From Falsiroseomonas algicola (GTDB lineage Bacteria; Pseudomonadota; Alphaproteobacteria; Acetobacterales; Acetobacteraceae): 57,588 bases of DNA. This document shows positions 8,653 through 17,486 of this stretch, one piece after another. Below the pieces are notes generated by a model. The model saw only the letters and a program-made list of their open reading frames with translations. It was not told the origin of the DNA and searched no databases. The stretch lies in contig NZ_JAAIKB010000023.1 in the NCBI RefSeq assembly GCF_011040385.1, forward strand, positions 1 to 57,588, written 5' to 3'. The translations under genes were made by a program, and so were the position numbers. The stretch's first letter is position 1. The number at the start of each line of letters is the position of its first letter.

Positions 8653-8690
8653 GGCGCTGATAGCCTCGTTGCGGTCGGGGAGGGGCCGCG

Positions 8691-9884
8691 ATGACCATGA
8701 TGGACACGCCCTTGCGGGACGCGCCGCCGCGCCTCTGGCGCGGCGACTTCGCGGGCGTGCTGGCCCTGGCGCTGCTGGGCTTCGCGAACCTGGCCGCCTT
8801 CTACGGGCTGGAACCCTGGCTGCGGTCGCGCGGGCTGGATGCGGCGCAGGCCGGGGGCACCATCGCGGCCTTCACCCTGGTGGCACTGTTCCTGATGCCA
8901 GCGGTGGCGGCGCGTGTCTCCGTGGCGAGCGCGGGCTGGTGCACGGTGGCGGGCTTCGGCGTGACGCTGCTGGTGCTGCCCCTCTACCTGGTCGTCGATG
9001 GCTTCGCGGGCTTCGTCGGGCTGCGGCTGCTGCACGGCTTCGGCTTCGTTCTGACGCTGGTCGGCATCACCACGCGCTTCGTGGCGCTGGTGCCGCCCCA
9101 GCGGGCGGGGGAGGCCTACAGCCTTTTCTCCGTGGCGGACCTGCTGCCCTTCGCCCTGCTGCCGCCGCTGCTGGAACTGACGCTGCCGGCCTTCGGCGGC
9201 GACGCCGCCAACCAGTATGCCGCGATGGCGCTGCTGCAGGCGCCGGCGCTGCTGCTGGCCGTGGTGCTGGCGCGGCGGTCGATCGGGGCGGGATCCCATG
9301 TCGCAGGCGGGGCGGCCCGCAAGGCGGGGCCGCGCAGCGGGCCGGTGTGGTCGCTGCTGCTGATCAACACCGCCGCCTTCGTCGCCCATGCCGTGCTGTT
9401 CAGCATGGCCAAGGGGCGGGCGCTGGAGCTGGAGGGGGAGGCCGTGGTCGGCCTGTTCTTTGCCCTGCAGACCGGCACGGTCATGGTCTTGCGCCTTTCG
9501 GCCGGAAATCTCTTCGACCGCTGGGATCAGCGGCGGGTCTCCGCCTTCGGCGCGGTAGTCGTGACGCTCGCGGTGCTGCTGCTGGCGCTGCCCATCGGGG
9601 GCACCGCCCTGGGCGCCTGGGTGCTGGTGCCGGTGGCGCTGTTGCTGGGCATCGGCTTCGGGGCGATGCTGCCGCTGCTGAACGCGCTGATGCACCACCA
9701 TTCGCCGCCGGCGCAGCGCGGGGCCAACATCAACCTGATGATGCTGACCCTGCAGGTGGGCTACCTCTTCGGCCCGCTGCTGGGCGGGCTGGTGGTGAAC
9801 TGGGCCGGATACCCGGCGGCCTTCGTGATGGCGGCGGTGCTGCTGGCACCGGCCGCGCCGATGCTGCTGCGGCTGCCGCGCTGA
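8691..9884 (+). CDS. MFS transporter
   Basis: A 397-residue integral membrane protein with about twelve hydrophobic segments and the size and rhythm of a major facilitator. The N-half has the AGWCTV/LRLLHGFGF region and the C-half has LFDRWDQRRVSAFGA, a typical inter-helix loop. The substrate is unknown; sequence motifs resemble the sugar/drug-exporter branch rather than a named carrier. Start ATG 8691 follows GGGGAGGGG. It begins 38 bases after the aminotransferase-like gene and could be co-transcribed with it. Confidence 0.8.
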   Translation: MTMMDTPLRDAPPRLWRGDFAGVLALALLGFANLAAFYGLEPWLRSRGLDAAQAGGTIAAFTLVALFLMPAVAARVSVASAGWCTVAGFGVTLLVLPLYLVVDGFAGFVGLRLLHGFGFVLTLVGITTRFVALVPPQRAGEAYSLFSVADLLPFALLPPLLELTLPAFGGDAANQYAAMALLQAPALLLAVVLARRSIGAGSHVAGGAARKAGPRSGPVWSLLLINTAAFVAHAVLFSMAKGRALELEGEAVVGLFFALQTGTVMVLRLSAGNLFDRWDQRRVSAFGAVVVTLAVLLLALPIGGTALGAWVLVPVALLLGIGFGAMLPLLNALMHHHSPPAQRGANINLMMLTLQVGYLFGPLLGGLVVNWAGYPAAFVMAAVLLAPAAPMLLRLPR

Positions 9885-9962
9885 CCGGAGGCTTGCGCTG
9901 GCGGGTGCGGATGCGTCAATCAATCCTGGCGTGCCTGCCAACGACCAATCCGGGAACTTGCC

Positions 9963-10514
9963 ATGTCCATTCTACACCCTGCCGCCGCCGCGCCAGCGCC
10001 GCAGCGCCTGCTGCATCAGGGCATCGTCCTGCTGGTCGGAGTCGCGTTGATGACGCTCTCGGCCAAGACGCAGATCCCCTTCTGGCCCGTGCCGATGACG
10101 CTGCAGACCATGGCGGTGCTGGGCTTCGCCGTACTGGCCGGGCCGCGCATGGCGACCGCGATCATGGCGGCCTACCTGATGGCCGGTGCCACCGGCCTGC
10201 CGGTCTTTGCCGGTTCGCCGGAGCGCGGCCTCGGCCTGGCCTACATGGCCGGCCCGACGGGCGGCTACCTCGCGGGCTTCCTGCTGGCCTCCTGGCTGAC
10301 CGGCACGCTGGCGCAGGGCCGCGGCTTGCTCGGGCGCAGCCTGGCGCTGCTCGCGGGTGTCGTCGCGATCTATGGCTGCGGCGTGGCGTGGCTGGCCTTC
10401 TTCGTGCCGGCGGACCGGCTGCTGGCGATCGGCGTGCTGCCCTTCCTGCTGGGCGAGGCGACGAAGGTTGCGCTGGTCATCGCCGCCTCCGCGCTGTTCC
10501 AGCGGCGCGGCTGA
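9963..10514 (+). CDS. bioY: BioY biotin transporter (ECF S component)
   Basis: A 183-residue hydrophobic protein with the BioY family pattern. It has TQIPFWPVPMTLQTMAVL near residue 40, then LAGATGLPVFAG-type and GPTGGYLAGFLLASWLTG loops, and about six membrane helices. BioY binds biotin in the membrane and works alone or with BioM/BioN energising proteins. No bioM or bioN gene is nearby, so it is either a solitary carrier or uses a shared ECF module from elsewhere. It ends 3 bases from the convergent hisC-like gene. I saw no obvious BioR box in the 78-base upstream gap. Confidence 0.9.
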   Translation: MSILHPAAAAPAPQRLLHQGIVLLVGVALMTLSAKTQIPFWPVPMTLQTMAVLGFAVLAGPRMATAIMAAYLMAGATGLPVFAGSPERGLGLAYMAGPTGGYLAGFLLASWLTGTLAQGRGLLGRSLALLAGVVAIYGCGVAWLAFFVPADRLLAIGVLPFLLGEATKVALVIAASALFQRRG

Positions 10515-10517
10515 GCC

Positions 10518-11630
10518 TCAGCCCTCCGCCAGCACCTCCTCGAGCGCCCCGGCGAAGGCTGCCATGGCATCGGCGGGGCCGAGGCTGACGCGGAGCCAGC
10601 CGGGGTAGCGGAAGCTCGTCATGGCCCGCGCCATGACGCCGCGCCCCATCAGGCGCCGATGCGCGACCGTGTCGCTCATCGGCAGCTTGAGCATGACGAA
10701 ATTGCCGACATCGCCGATCATCGTCAGGCCGAGTTTCTGCGCCAAGGCCGCAACGGCCGCGCGGGAGCCCCGCATATGCGCGCGTGTCGCCTGCACATGC
10801 GCCTCGTCCCACACCGTCGCCCGCGCGGCCTCCATCGCCAGGATGTTCACGCTGTAGCTGATGGAGGTCTTCTTCACCGTCGCGGCTACGTCCGGGCTCG
10901 CCGCCATCCAGCCGATCCGCAAGCCCGCCAGCCCCCACATCTTGGAGAAGGTGCGGAAGACGATGAGGTTGGGGTGGCGCTGCATCAGCGCGAAGCTGTC
11001 GGGGAAGGCGGGGTCCTCCGCGAACTCGGCATAGGCCTCGTCCGCCACCACGATGGCGCGGCCATCGACCGCCTCCATGAAGCGGTCGAGTTCGTCATGC
11101 CTCCACCAGGTGCCGGTCGGGTTGTTCGGGTTGCAGACGAAGAGGACGCGCGTGCGGTCGTCGATCGCGTCCAGCATCGCCTCCGCGTCGAAGGCATAGT
11201 CGCGCAGCGGCACCAGGCGTGGCTCGACGCCGGAGAAGCTCGCCAGCCATTCATAGACGGCGAAGGTGCGGTCGGCGGTGACGATGTTGTCGCCCGGCTC
11301 GCAGAAGGCCTTGATGACGAAGGCGATGACCTCGTTCGCGCCATTGCCGAGGATCACCTGTTCCGGGTCGATGTCGAAGCGCCGGCCGAGCGCGCGGCGG
11401 AGGTGCCAGCCATCGCCCTGGGGGTAGAGCGCCGCCTGTTCAGGCTTCCAAGCCGCCATCATCGCCCGCGCGGCTTCGGGCGGGCCGATCGGGTTCTCGT
11501 TGTTGTTGAGGCGATGGAGATGCGGCACGCCGAAGCGGCGGCACAGCACGTCGTCCGGCGGACTCGGGACATAGGCCTCGAAGGCCCGGACATGCGCCGG
11601 GACCAGACGATCCAGCGCAAACTCCGTCAT
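10518..11630 (-). CDS. Histidinol-phosphate aminotransferase-like (class I/II PLP enzyme)
   Basis: A 370-residue cytoplasmic fold-type I aminotransferase. It contains LNNNENPIGP at 41-50, ILGNGANEVI, FVCNPNNPTGTWW, the cofactor Asp in VVADEAYAEF and the Schiff-base Lys230 in FRTFSKMWGLAGLRIGW. This is the HisC pattern, but no other his genes are near, so it may act on another amino or imidazole substrate. Its ATG overlaps the stop of the upstream unknown gene (ATGA, 11627-11630), so the two are translationally coupled. Confidence 0.85.
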   Translation of the reverse strand: MTEFALDRLVPAHVRAFEAYVPSPPDDVLCRRFGVPHLHRLNNNENPIGPPEAARAMMAAWKPEQAALYPQGDGWHLRRALGRRFDIDPEQVILGNGANEVIAFVIKAFCEPGDNIVTADRTFAVYEWLASFSGVEPRLVPLRDYAFDAEAMLDAIDDRTRVLFVCNPNNPTGTWWRHDELDRFMEAVDGRAIVVADEAYAEFAEDPAFPDSFALMQRHPNLIVFRTFSKMWGLAGLRIGWMAASPDVAATVKKTSISYSVNILAMEAARATVWDEAHVQATRAHMRGSRAAVAALAQKLGLTMIGDVGNFVMLKLPMSDTVAHRRLMGRGVMARAMTSFRYPGWLRVSLGPADAMAAFAGALEEVLAEG

Positions 11631-12883
11631 TCCGCGGCGGCCAGCAGCAGCAGGTCTCCCGCCGCATCCGGGATCAGCGCGGCGGGGGAGAGGCCCGCCT
11701 TCACCAGCCCCTCCGCAAAGGCTGCCTGGTCCGGCTTGCCGAGGTCGAGGATCGCGCGGATTTCGGAAAAGCCCTGGTCGCGGAACAGCGCGACATTGCC
11801 GGCGGCGACGGCGGCGGCGTCGCCGGCGGCGATCAGGCTGCGCAGCGTGACCCGGCCGCGGGCGCGGTCGGTCTCGGCGGCCATGGCCGCGCCCGTGGCC
11901 CGCTTCGGGCGGGCGGGCTCCTCGATGTCGCGGCCGAGCGCCAGGCGGCGGGTCGCCGCCGTCACCCAGTCGGCCAGCACCGGCGGCACCCAGCTGATGC
12001 CGCCCGGGTCTTCCTCCAGCGCGCGGAACAGCACCGGCCAGGTGGTGCCATCGGCGGCGGGCAGCTGGCCCACCGTCTCGAAGCCCTGGCGCGGCATGTC
12101 GGGGGAGGGCTCCAGCACCACCAGGCCCTGGATCTTCTTCCGCACCAGCCCGGCCAGCGCCGCTTCCAGCAGCGCCTCCGCCACCGCGGCGCGGTCCGCG
12201 CCGTCCGGCAGCAGCAGCGCGGGGCCCGAGAGTTCCATCAGGCGCCGGCCGAAGGGCTGCCAGAACAGCCCGCCCACGGGGCGCTTCCGCGCATCCAGCG
12301 CCACACGCGCGAAGAGGTCCCCCTGCGCCCGCTGGTCCAGCACGCGGGGCGCCAGGCGGAAGGCGGGACCGCCGAGTTCCGCGGCCTCCGCCCATTGCAC
12401 CAGCAGCGCCAGCGTCGCGTCGTCGGGATCGACGGCCGCGCCGCTGATCGGGCCCAGCGCCTCCGGCGCCGTGGCCGCTGCCTGGGGGGGATAGGCGCGT
12501 CCGACATCGAAGCCGAGGCGAAGCCCGCCTCGGTCCAGCGGCTCGGTCGTCAGCCGGTCGGCGAGTCGCGCGGCAAGGTAGAGTCCGATCTCCTCCGCAT
12601 CCTCCGCATCCCCCCGCCGGGACTGGTCGAGGCCCGCGAGGTCGAGGTCGGCGGCGGTGAAATCGACGGAAAGTCGCATCGCATGGCGACGGTCGGACAG
12701 GGTCAGGCCGACCAGGCCCGCATTGGCGGGGGCGGCGCCGAGCACCTCCTCCGCGATCAGGGCAAGGCGGTTGGCCAGCCTCTCCTCCGCCCCGCCCGCG
12801 AGGGCACAGTCCCGGATGAAGCCGGCGCCGATGCCGGCATGGCGGGGGCCTGCGGGAAGCTGGGCGCGCGGGTCGAGGCTCAC
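11627..12883 (-). CDS. Uncharacterised protein, possibly RsbW-like ATPase plus GNAT-like domains
   Basis: A 418-residue protein I cannot firmly assign. The N-terminal ~130 residues (LANRLALIAEEVL, then a beta-rich stretch) look like a small anti-sigma-type histidine-kinase ATPase domain. The C-terminal half ends with NVALFRDQGFSEIRAILDL followed by LIPDAAGDLLLL, a pattern seen in GNAT-like acyltransferase tails. Both readings are tentative. The GTG start at 12883 has only a weak ribosome site. Its end overlaps the HisC-like start, suggesting a joint function or at least joint expression. Confidence 0.5.
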   Translation of the reverse strand: MSLDPRAQLPAGPRHAGIGAGFIRDCALAGGAEERLANRLALIAEEVLGAAPANAGLVGLTLSDRRHAMRLSVDFTAADLDLAGLDQSRRGDAEDAEEIGLYLAARLADRLTTEPLDRGGLRLGFDVGRAYPPQAAATAPEALGPISGAAVDPDDATLALLVQWAEAAELGGPAFRLAPRVLDQRAQGDLFARVALDARKRPVGGLFWQPFGRRLMELSGPALLLPDGADRAAVAEALLEAALAGLVRKKIQGLVVLEPSPDMPRQGFETVGQLPAADGTTWPVLFRALEEDPGGISWVPPVLADWVTAATRRLALGRDIEEPARPKRATGAAMAAETDRARGRVTLRSLIAAGDAAAVAAGNVALFRDQGFSEIRAILDLGKPDQAAFAEGLVKAGLSPAALIPDAAGDLLLLAAAE

Positions 12884-12978
12884 GGCCGGGCCGCGCGGGT
12901 GAGGGGGGCAGGGATCATGCGGGCGCTCCTCGCTCTTCCGTCACGCTACAACAAAATGCGCGGACGGGCAGGCACCCG

Positions 12979-13054
12979 GGGGTTGTGCGGCGACAGCGTG
13001 GGGTTGTGCGGCGAGGGCGATGATCAAGGGCGTTGCAATTCGGGTGTTGCGGCG
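12979..13054. repeat. Short direct repeats with 21-base spacing
   Basis: An identical 15-base unit, GGGGTTGTGCGGCGA, occurs at 12979-12993 and 13000-13014, start to start 21 bases, and a degraded third copy (about 13042-13054) fits the same register at twice that distance. The spacing equals two DNA helical turns. The array lies upstream of the small gene at 13100 and behind the start of the leftward gene at 12883. Binding sites for a regulator are one explanation. Confidence 0.45.
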
Positions 13055-13099
13055 CAGCACGAATGGGTCATACCTCTGTCCCAAGTCGTAGGAAGCCCG

Positions 13100-13348
13100 A
13101 TGCCCGAACTTCTCGTCGTCCAGACCCGCGAGTACCGCCTGCACCGGATGGAGGTCTTCGACCGCGGCAAGGCCGGTTTCACCGTGCTGATCCATCCGCC
13201 GGCCAATCGCGGCCAGACGCGGGAGATGGTGCGCGAGCATCCCGGGGAGACGCTGGGCGAGATGCTGAACCGGGCCAAGGCGGAGATCGACGTGGTGATG
13301 GGGCCGAAGCGCCCGCCGCCGCCCCGCGGCTATGCGCGGCGGGATTAG
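13100..13348 (+). CDS. Conserved small hypothetical protein
   Basis: An 82-residue protein that starts MPELLVVQTREYRLHRMEVF and has no signal peptide or membrane segment. Charged residues dominate (REMVREHPGETLGEMLNRAK) and the tail is Pro/Arg-rich. The ATG at 13100 is backed by an AGGAAG box 4 bases upstream, and codon use is like the neighbours, so it is probably real. I do not recognise the family. It stands alone between the hisC-like operon and the hydantoinase genes, with a repeat array in front and two stem-loops behind. Confidence 0.65.
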   Translation: MPELLVVQTREYRLHRMEVFDRGKAGFTVLIHPPANRGQTREMVREHPGETLGEMLNRAKAEIDVVMGPKRPPPPRGYARRD

Positions 13349-13360
13349 CGCGCGGGAGGG

Positions 13361-13396
13361 CGGCCGCTGCAAGCGGCCGAGGCCGCGAATGCGGCC
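13361..13396 (+). terminator. Two adjacent perfect stem-loops
   Basis: Just after the small gene, 13361-13368 pairs perfectly with 13372-13379 across a 3-base loop, and 13381-13386 pairs perfectly with 13391-13396 across a 4-base loop. There is no T-run, so intrinsic termination is uncertain, but the position between two genes fits a transcript end or an RNA-stabilising structure. Confidence 0.4.
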
Positions 13397-13521
13397 CGCC
13401 GGTCGTCCGGCGAAGCCCACCGGCGTTTGAGGTCCGAAGGGCGATCACTGTGATGCCGAGCCTCGCGTTGCGCTCTCCCTAGGCCACCGCTAGCGTCCCT
13501 GCCACCAAGGCGGAGACGGTG

Positions 13522-15342
13522 ATGGACGGGTCGGTCGGGCTGACGGCACCGGATGCGGTCACGGTGGAGATCATCAAGGGCGCACTCCGCTCCGCCCAGG
13601 CGGAATGCGAGGCGCTGCTCGAACGCACCGCCATGTCGCCGGTGATCCGGGAGAAGCAGGACTACTTCATCGGCTTCTACGCCGCCGATGGCAGCCTGGT
13701 GACGGGCACGAAGCTGCCGCTGTTCGGCGACGTGATGCGCCCGATCCTCGACCGCTTCCCGGCCGAGGACATCAGGCCCGGCGACATCTTCTGGTACAAT
13801 GACTGCTACATCTCGAAGGGTGGCGTCTCCCACACCTCCGACCAGGTCTTCGCGACGCCGGTCTTCGTGGGCGGCGAACTCGTGGCCTTCGCGCAGAGCT
13901 GGGCGCATTTCCGCGATATCGGCGGCGCCTGGCCGGGATCGAACACGCCGGGCACGGAGAGCGTCTTCCAGGAAGGCATCATGGTGCCGCCGGTGCGGCT
14001 CTATCGGGAAGGCGTGCTGAACACCGACCTCTTCGAGGTCTTCGTCCGCAACTCCCGCTTCCCTCAGCATGCCCGCGGCGACACGCGGGCGCTGACGGCC
14101 GCCGTGCGGCTTGGCGAGAAGCGGCTCGCGGAGTTGTTCAACCGCTTCGGCACCAAGGTGCTGCTGGGTGCCATCGCGGCGATGCGGGAGCAGTCGGCGC
14201 GGCTGTTCCGCCGCCGCCTCTCGGAAGTCTTCCCCGCCGGCGGCAGCTGGAAATTCGCCGATCGCGTGGATGGGGACGGCAAGGGCGGCGGGCCCTTCAC
14301 GGTGCGCTTCGAACTCAAGGCGCGGGAGGATGGCTTCACGCTGGATACGCGCGAGTCGGATGGCCAGGCCAAGGGGCCGATCAACTTCCTCATGAACCCG
14401 ACCGTGCCGAACACGGTCTTCGGGCTGTACCTCCTCGCCAATGAGCCGGACGTCATGATGAATGACGGGCTGCTGCGCACGATCGATGAGGTGCTGGTGA
14501 AGTCCGGCACCATCATCCAGCCGGCCTTTCCCGCGCCGCTCGGCCAGCGATCCAACACGCTGGCGCGCGTCATCTCCGGCTGCCTCGGGCTGCTGGCGCA
14601 GGCGACGGAGGGCAACAGCCCCGCGGCAAGTTCGATCTACACCATCTACACGCTGACGGGGCGGCAGCCCTCCGATGGATCGCTGTTCTACAAATCGGGC
14701 GGCCACGGCACGGGGCAGGGGGCGCGGCCCTTCGCGGATGGGCTCGACGTCATCTACTACGTCGCGCAGCAGAACTACCCGATCGAGTTCCTCGAGACCG
14801 ACATGCCGGTGCGCATCCGCACCTATGCCATCCGGCCGGACAGCGGCGGGCCCGGGCGCTGGCGCGGCGGCTGCGGCATGATCCGGGAGATGGAGATCCT
14901 GGTCGATGGCGCGACGCTCAACACGCGCATGGACAATGTCGAGAACCCGCCCTGGGGCGTGAAGGGCGGCCAGAGCGGAAGGCCCGGCCGCTTCATCATC
15001 AACCCCGGCCGCGCCGATGAGCGCGAAGTCGCCAGGCTGGCACAGGGGATTCCCGTGAAGCGCGGCGATGTCGTGCGCATGGAGAGCACGGGCGGCGGCG
15101 GCTGGGGCCATCCCTTCGACCGGGAGGCCTGGCGCGTGCGGCAGGATGTGCTGGGCGGCTTCGTGACTGTGGAGGCCGCGCGCGCGGATTACGGCGTGGT
15201 GCTGGCGGAGACGCCGGACCGCGAGGTGGATGAAGCCGCGACCGCCGCGCTGCGCGCCGACCGCCCCGCGGCGGAGGGGATGTTCCACCGCCACGGCGCC
15301 TACCGTGACGCGGATGCCTGGTGGGAGGCGATGGCGAGCTGA
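13522..15342 (+). CDS. Hydantoinase B / oxoprolinase family protein
   Basis: A 606-residue HyuB-type subunit. Members pair with HyuA to open hydantoin, 5-oxoproline or related rings (N-methylhydantoinase, acetophenone carboxylase) with ATP. It begins VTVEIIKGALRSAQAECEAL and contains GDIFWYNDCYISKGGVSH, RESDGQAKGPINFL and RWRGGCGMIREMEIL, all typical, and ends with the GGGGWGHPFDRE signature. The length matches the family. ATG 13522 lies six bases after a GGAG box; GTG 13519 is an alternative. Its likely partner HyuA is encoded convergently, three bases beyond its stop, not in the same operon. Confidence 0.9.
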   Translation: MDGSVGLTAPDAVTVEIIKGALRSAQAECEALLERTAMSPVIREKQDYFIGFYAADGSLVTGTKLPLFGDVMRPILDRFPAEDIRPGDIFWYNDCYISKGGVSHTSDQVFATPVFVGGELVAFAQSWAHFRDIGGAWPGSNTPGTESVFQEGIMVPPVRLYREGVLNTDLFEVFVRNSRFPQHARGDTRALTAAVRLGEKRLAELFNRFGTKVLLGAIAAMREQSARLFRRRLSEVFPAGGSWKFADRVDGDGKGGGPFTVRFELKAREDGFTLDTRESDGQAKGPINFLMNPTVPNTVFGLYLLANEPDVMMNDGLLRTIDEVLVKSGTIIQPAFPAPLGQRSNTLARVISGCLGLLAQATEGNSPAASSIYTIYTLTGRQPSDGSLFYKSGGHGTGQGARPFADGLDVIYYVAQQNYPIEFLETDMPVRIRTYAIRPDSGGPGRWRGGCGMIREMEILVDGATLNTRMDNVENPPWGVKGGQSGRPGRFIINPGRADEREVARLAQGIPVKRGDVVRMESTGGGGWGHPFDREAWRVRQDVLGGFVTVEAARADYGVVLAETPDREVDEAATAALRADRPAAEGMFHRHGAYRDADAWWEAMAS

Positions 15343-15345
15343 GGT

Positions 15346-17400
15346 TCAGCCCGCCGGCACCTCCACCACCAGGTTCCCGAAGGCATCCATCACCGCGCTG
15401 TCGCCGGGGTGCAGATAGGTCGTTGCATCCATCTGCACGATGATCGCGGGGCCAAGCACCGTGGCGCGGGCGCCCAGCGCATCGCGCCGCCAGACCGGCA
15501 CGCGGGCGAGGCCCGTCTCCAGATGCACCGGCAGATGGGTGTAGGGCGCGCCAGGCCCCGCCACGGGCGCCGCTTCCGGCGCCGGGCCGGGGAGCGTGCC
15601 GAGCGCCGCCACTTCCAGCGTCACGATCTCCACTGGCGTGTCGGGCTGCGCGAAGGTGTAGAGACGCTCATGCTCCGCATGGAACCGCGCGATCGCCTCC
15701 TCGAGGCCCGCATGGTCTGCGGCGCGGCCGGGCCAATCGACATAGAGTTCGAAGCCCTGGTGCATGTAGCGCATGCCCGCGCGCCAGCGGATATCCCGCG
15801 CGGAAGCGGGCACGGATTCCGATTCCAGCCAGGCTGCCGCTTCCGCATCCAGCGCGCCGAAGGCGGCGGCGAGCGGCGCGGGGTCCGCGATGGGTGCGCG
15901 CATCATCACGGTGCGGGAGAACTCGTTGCGCAGCGGCGCGGCCAGCAGCCCCTCGGCGGAGAGCACGCCGGGGCTCGCGGGCACCAGGATGCGCCGCATG
16001 CCGAGCAAGCGCGCGATGGCGCCGGCCTGCAGCGGCCCCGCGCCGCCGAAGGGCAGCAGCGCGAAATCGACGGGGTCATGCCCGCGCTGCACCGAGACCA
16101 CGCGGATCGCGCCCGCCATGGCGTTGTCGGCCACTGCGATGATGCCGCGCGCGGCGGCGTGCAGGTCCATCCCCAGCGGCTTCGCGATCCGCGCCTCGAT
16201 CGCGCGCGCGGCGGCGTCCACATCCAGCGTGATGGCGCCATCCAGCAGCGAGGGCGGCAGGCGGCCGAGGACCAGATTGGCGTCGGTCAGCGTCGGCTCC
16301 ACGCCGCCGCGGCCATAGGCGACGGGTCCGGGCATGGCGCCGGCACTCGCGGGGCCGACGAGCAGCGCGCCCTCCGGCGAGACGCGGGCGATGGAGCCGC
16401 CGCCGGCGCCGATGGTGTGGATGTCGATCATCGGCAGGCTGAGCGGCCAGTCGCCGACCTTGCCCTCACTGGTCAGGCGCGGATCGCCATCGATCAGGCT
16501 GATATCGGCGGAGGTGCCGCCGACATCCAGCGTGATGAGCTTCGGATGCCCCGCGCGCAGCCCGAGCGCGCGCGCGCCGACGACGCCGGCGGCAGGGCCG
16601 GAGAGTGCCGTCTGCACGGGCTGCTTCGCGGCACCTTCGCCGCGGATGACGCCGCCGGAGGACTTCATGAGCAGCAGCGGCGCGGCGATGCCGCCCTGCT
16701 TCAGCCGGTCCTCGATCCGGCGGACATAGGTGGCCACCGCAGGCATGACATAGGCGTTGAGCGCCGTCGCCATGCTGCGCTCGTATTCGCGGAAGACGGG
16801 CAGCACCTCGCTGGACAGCGTGATGGGAATGCCCGGCAATTCCTCCGCCAGGATCGCGCCGGCGCGGCGTTCATGCGTGGGGTCGGCATAGGCGTGCAGG
16901 AAGCAGACGGCGACGACCTCCACGCCGAGCCGCCTGAACTCCGCCGCGGCATCGCGCACATCCTGCTCCACCAGCGGCTCCACCACGGCGCCGCCGGCAG
17001 CCAGGCGCTCACGCGCCTCCCGCACATGCTCCGGCGGTATGGGGCGGCGCGGCTTCTGCCACGCATAGAGGTTCGCGTGGCGCGGGATGTCGTGGCGGCC
17101 GATCTCCAGCACATGGCGAAGCCCGGCCGTCGTCAGCAGGCCGGCCTTGGCGCCCTTCTGTTCCAGGATCGCATTCGTCGCGACGGTCGTGCCGTGCAGG
17201 ACATGCGTGACCTCCGCGGGCTTGCGGCCGGCGATGGACAGCACCTGCGCGATACCCTCCGCGAAGGCGCGGGATCGGTCATCGGGCGTGGAGGAAACCT
17301 TGGCCTGCCAGCGCTGGCCGCTGGCGCGATCGACCAGCACGATGTCGGTGAAGGTGCCGCCCGCATCGACCGCGACCGAGAGGCTGCCGCGATCGTCCAT
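15346..17400 (-). CDS. Hydantoinase A / oxoprolinase family protein
   Basis: A 684-residue HyuA-type ATP-binding subunit. It has the phosphate-binding DAGGTFTDIVLVD at the N-terminus, LHGTTVATNAILEQKGAKAG, MKSSGGVIRGEGA, LDVGGTSADISLIDGD and GAGGGSIARV in family order. It would activate the ring substrate for the HyuB partner at 13522-15342. Several in-frame ATGs cluster at the start (17427, 17418, 17412, 17400); none has a convincing ribosome site, and 17400 leaves the usual short lead before the DxGGT motif. The upstream minus-strand binding-protein gene (17487-19070) may share its transcript. Confidence 0.88.
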   Translation of the reverse strand: MDDRGSLSVAVDAGGTFTDIVLVDRASGQRWQAKVSSTPDDRSRAFAEGIAQVLSIAGRKPAEVTHVLHGTTVATNAILEQKGAKAGLLTTAGLRHVLEIGRHDIPRHANLYAWQKPRRPIPPEHVREARERLAAGGAVVEPLVEQDVRDAAAEFRRLGVEVVAVCFLHAYADPTHERRAGAILAEELPGIPITLSSEVLPVFREYERSMATALNAYVMPAVATYVRRIEDRLKQGGIAAPLLLMKSSGGVIRGEGAAKQPVQTALSGPAAGVVGARALGLRAGHPKLITLDVGGTSADISLIDGDPRLTSEGKVGDWPLSLPMIDIHTIGAGGGSIARVSPEGALLVGPASAGAMPGPVAYGRGGVEPTLTDANLVLGRLPPSLLDGAITLDVDAAARAIEARIAKPLGMDLHAAARGIIAVADNAMAGAIRVVSVQRGHDPVDFALLPFGGAGPLQAGAIARLLGMRRILVPASPGVLSAEGLLAAPLRNEFSRTVMMRAPIADPAPLAAAFGALDAEAAAWLESESVPASARDIRWRAGMRYMHQGFELYVDWPGRAADHAGLEEAIARFHAEHERLYTFAQPDTPVEIVTLEVAALGTLPGPAPEAAPVAGPGAPYTHLPVHLETGLARVPVWRRDALGARATVLGPAIIVQMDATTYLHPGDSAVMDAFGNLVVEVPAG

Positions 17401-17486
17401 GCCATCAACCATCCGCATTCCATCCATGCCAGCACAGCATCGCGTGCGATTTCATCCGCGATGCTAGGCATCGCCGCGACGACGCG

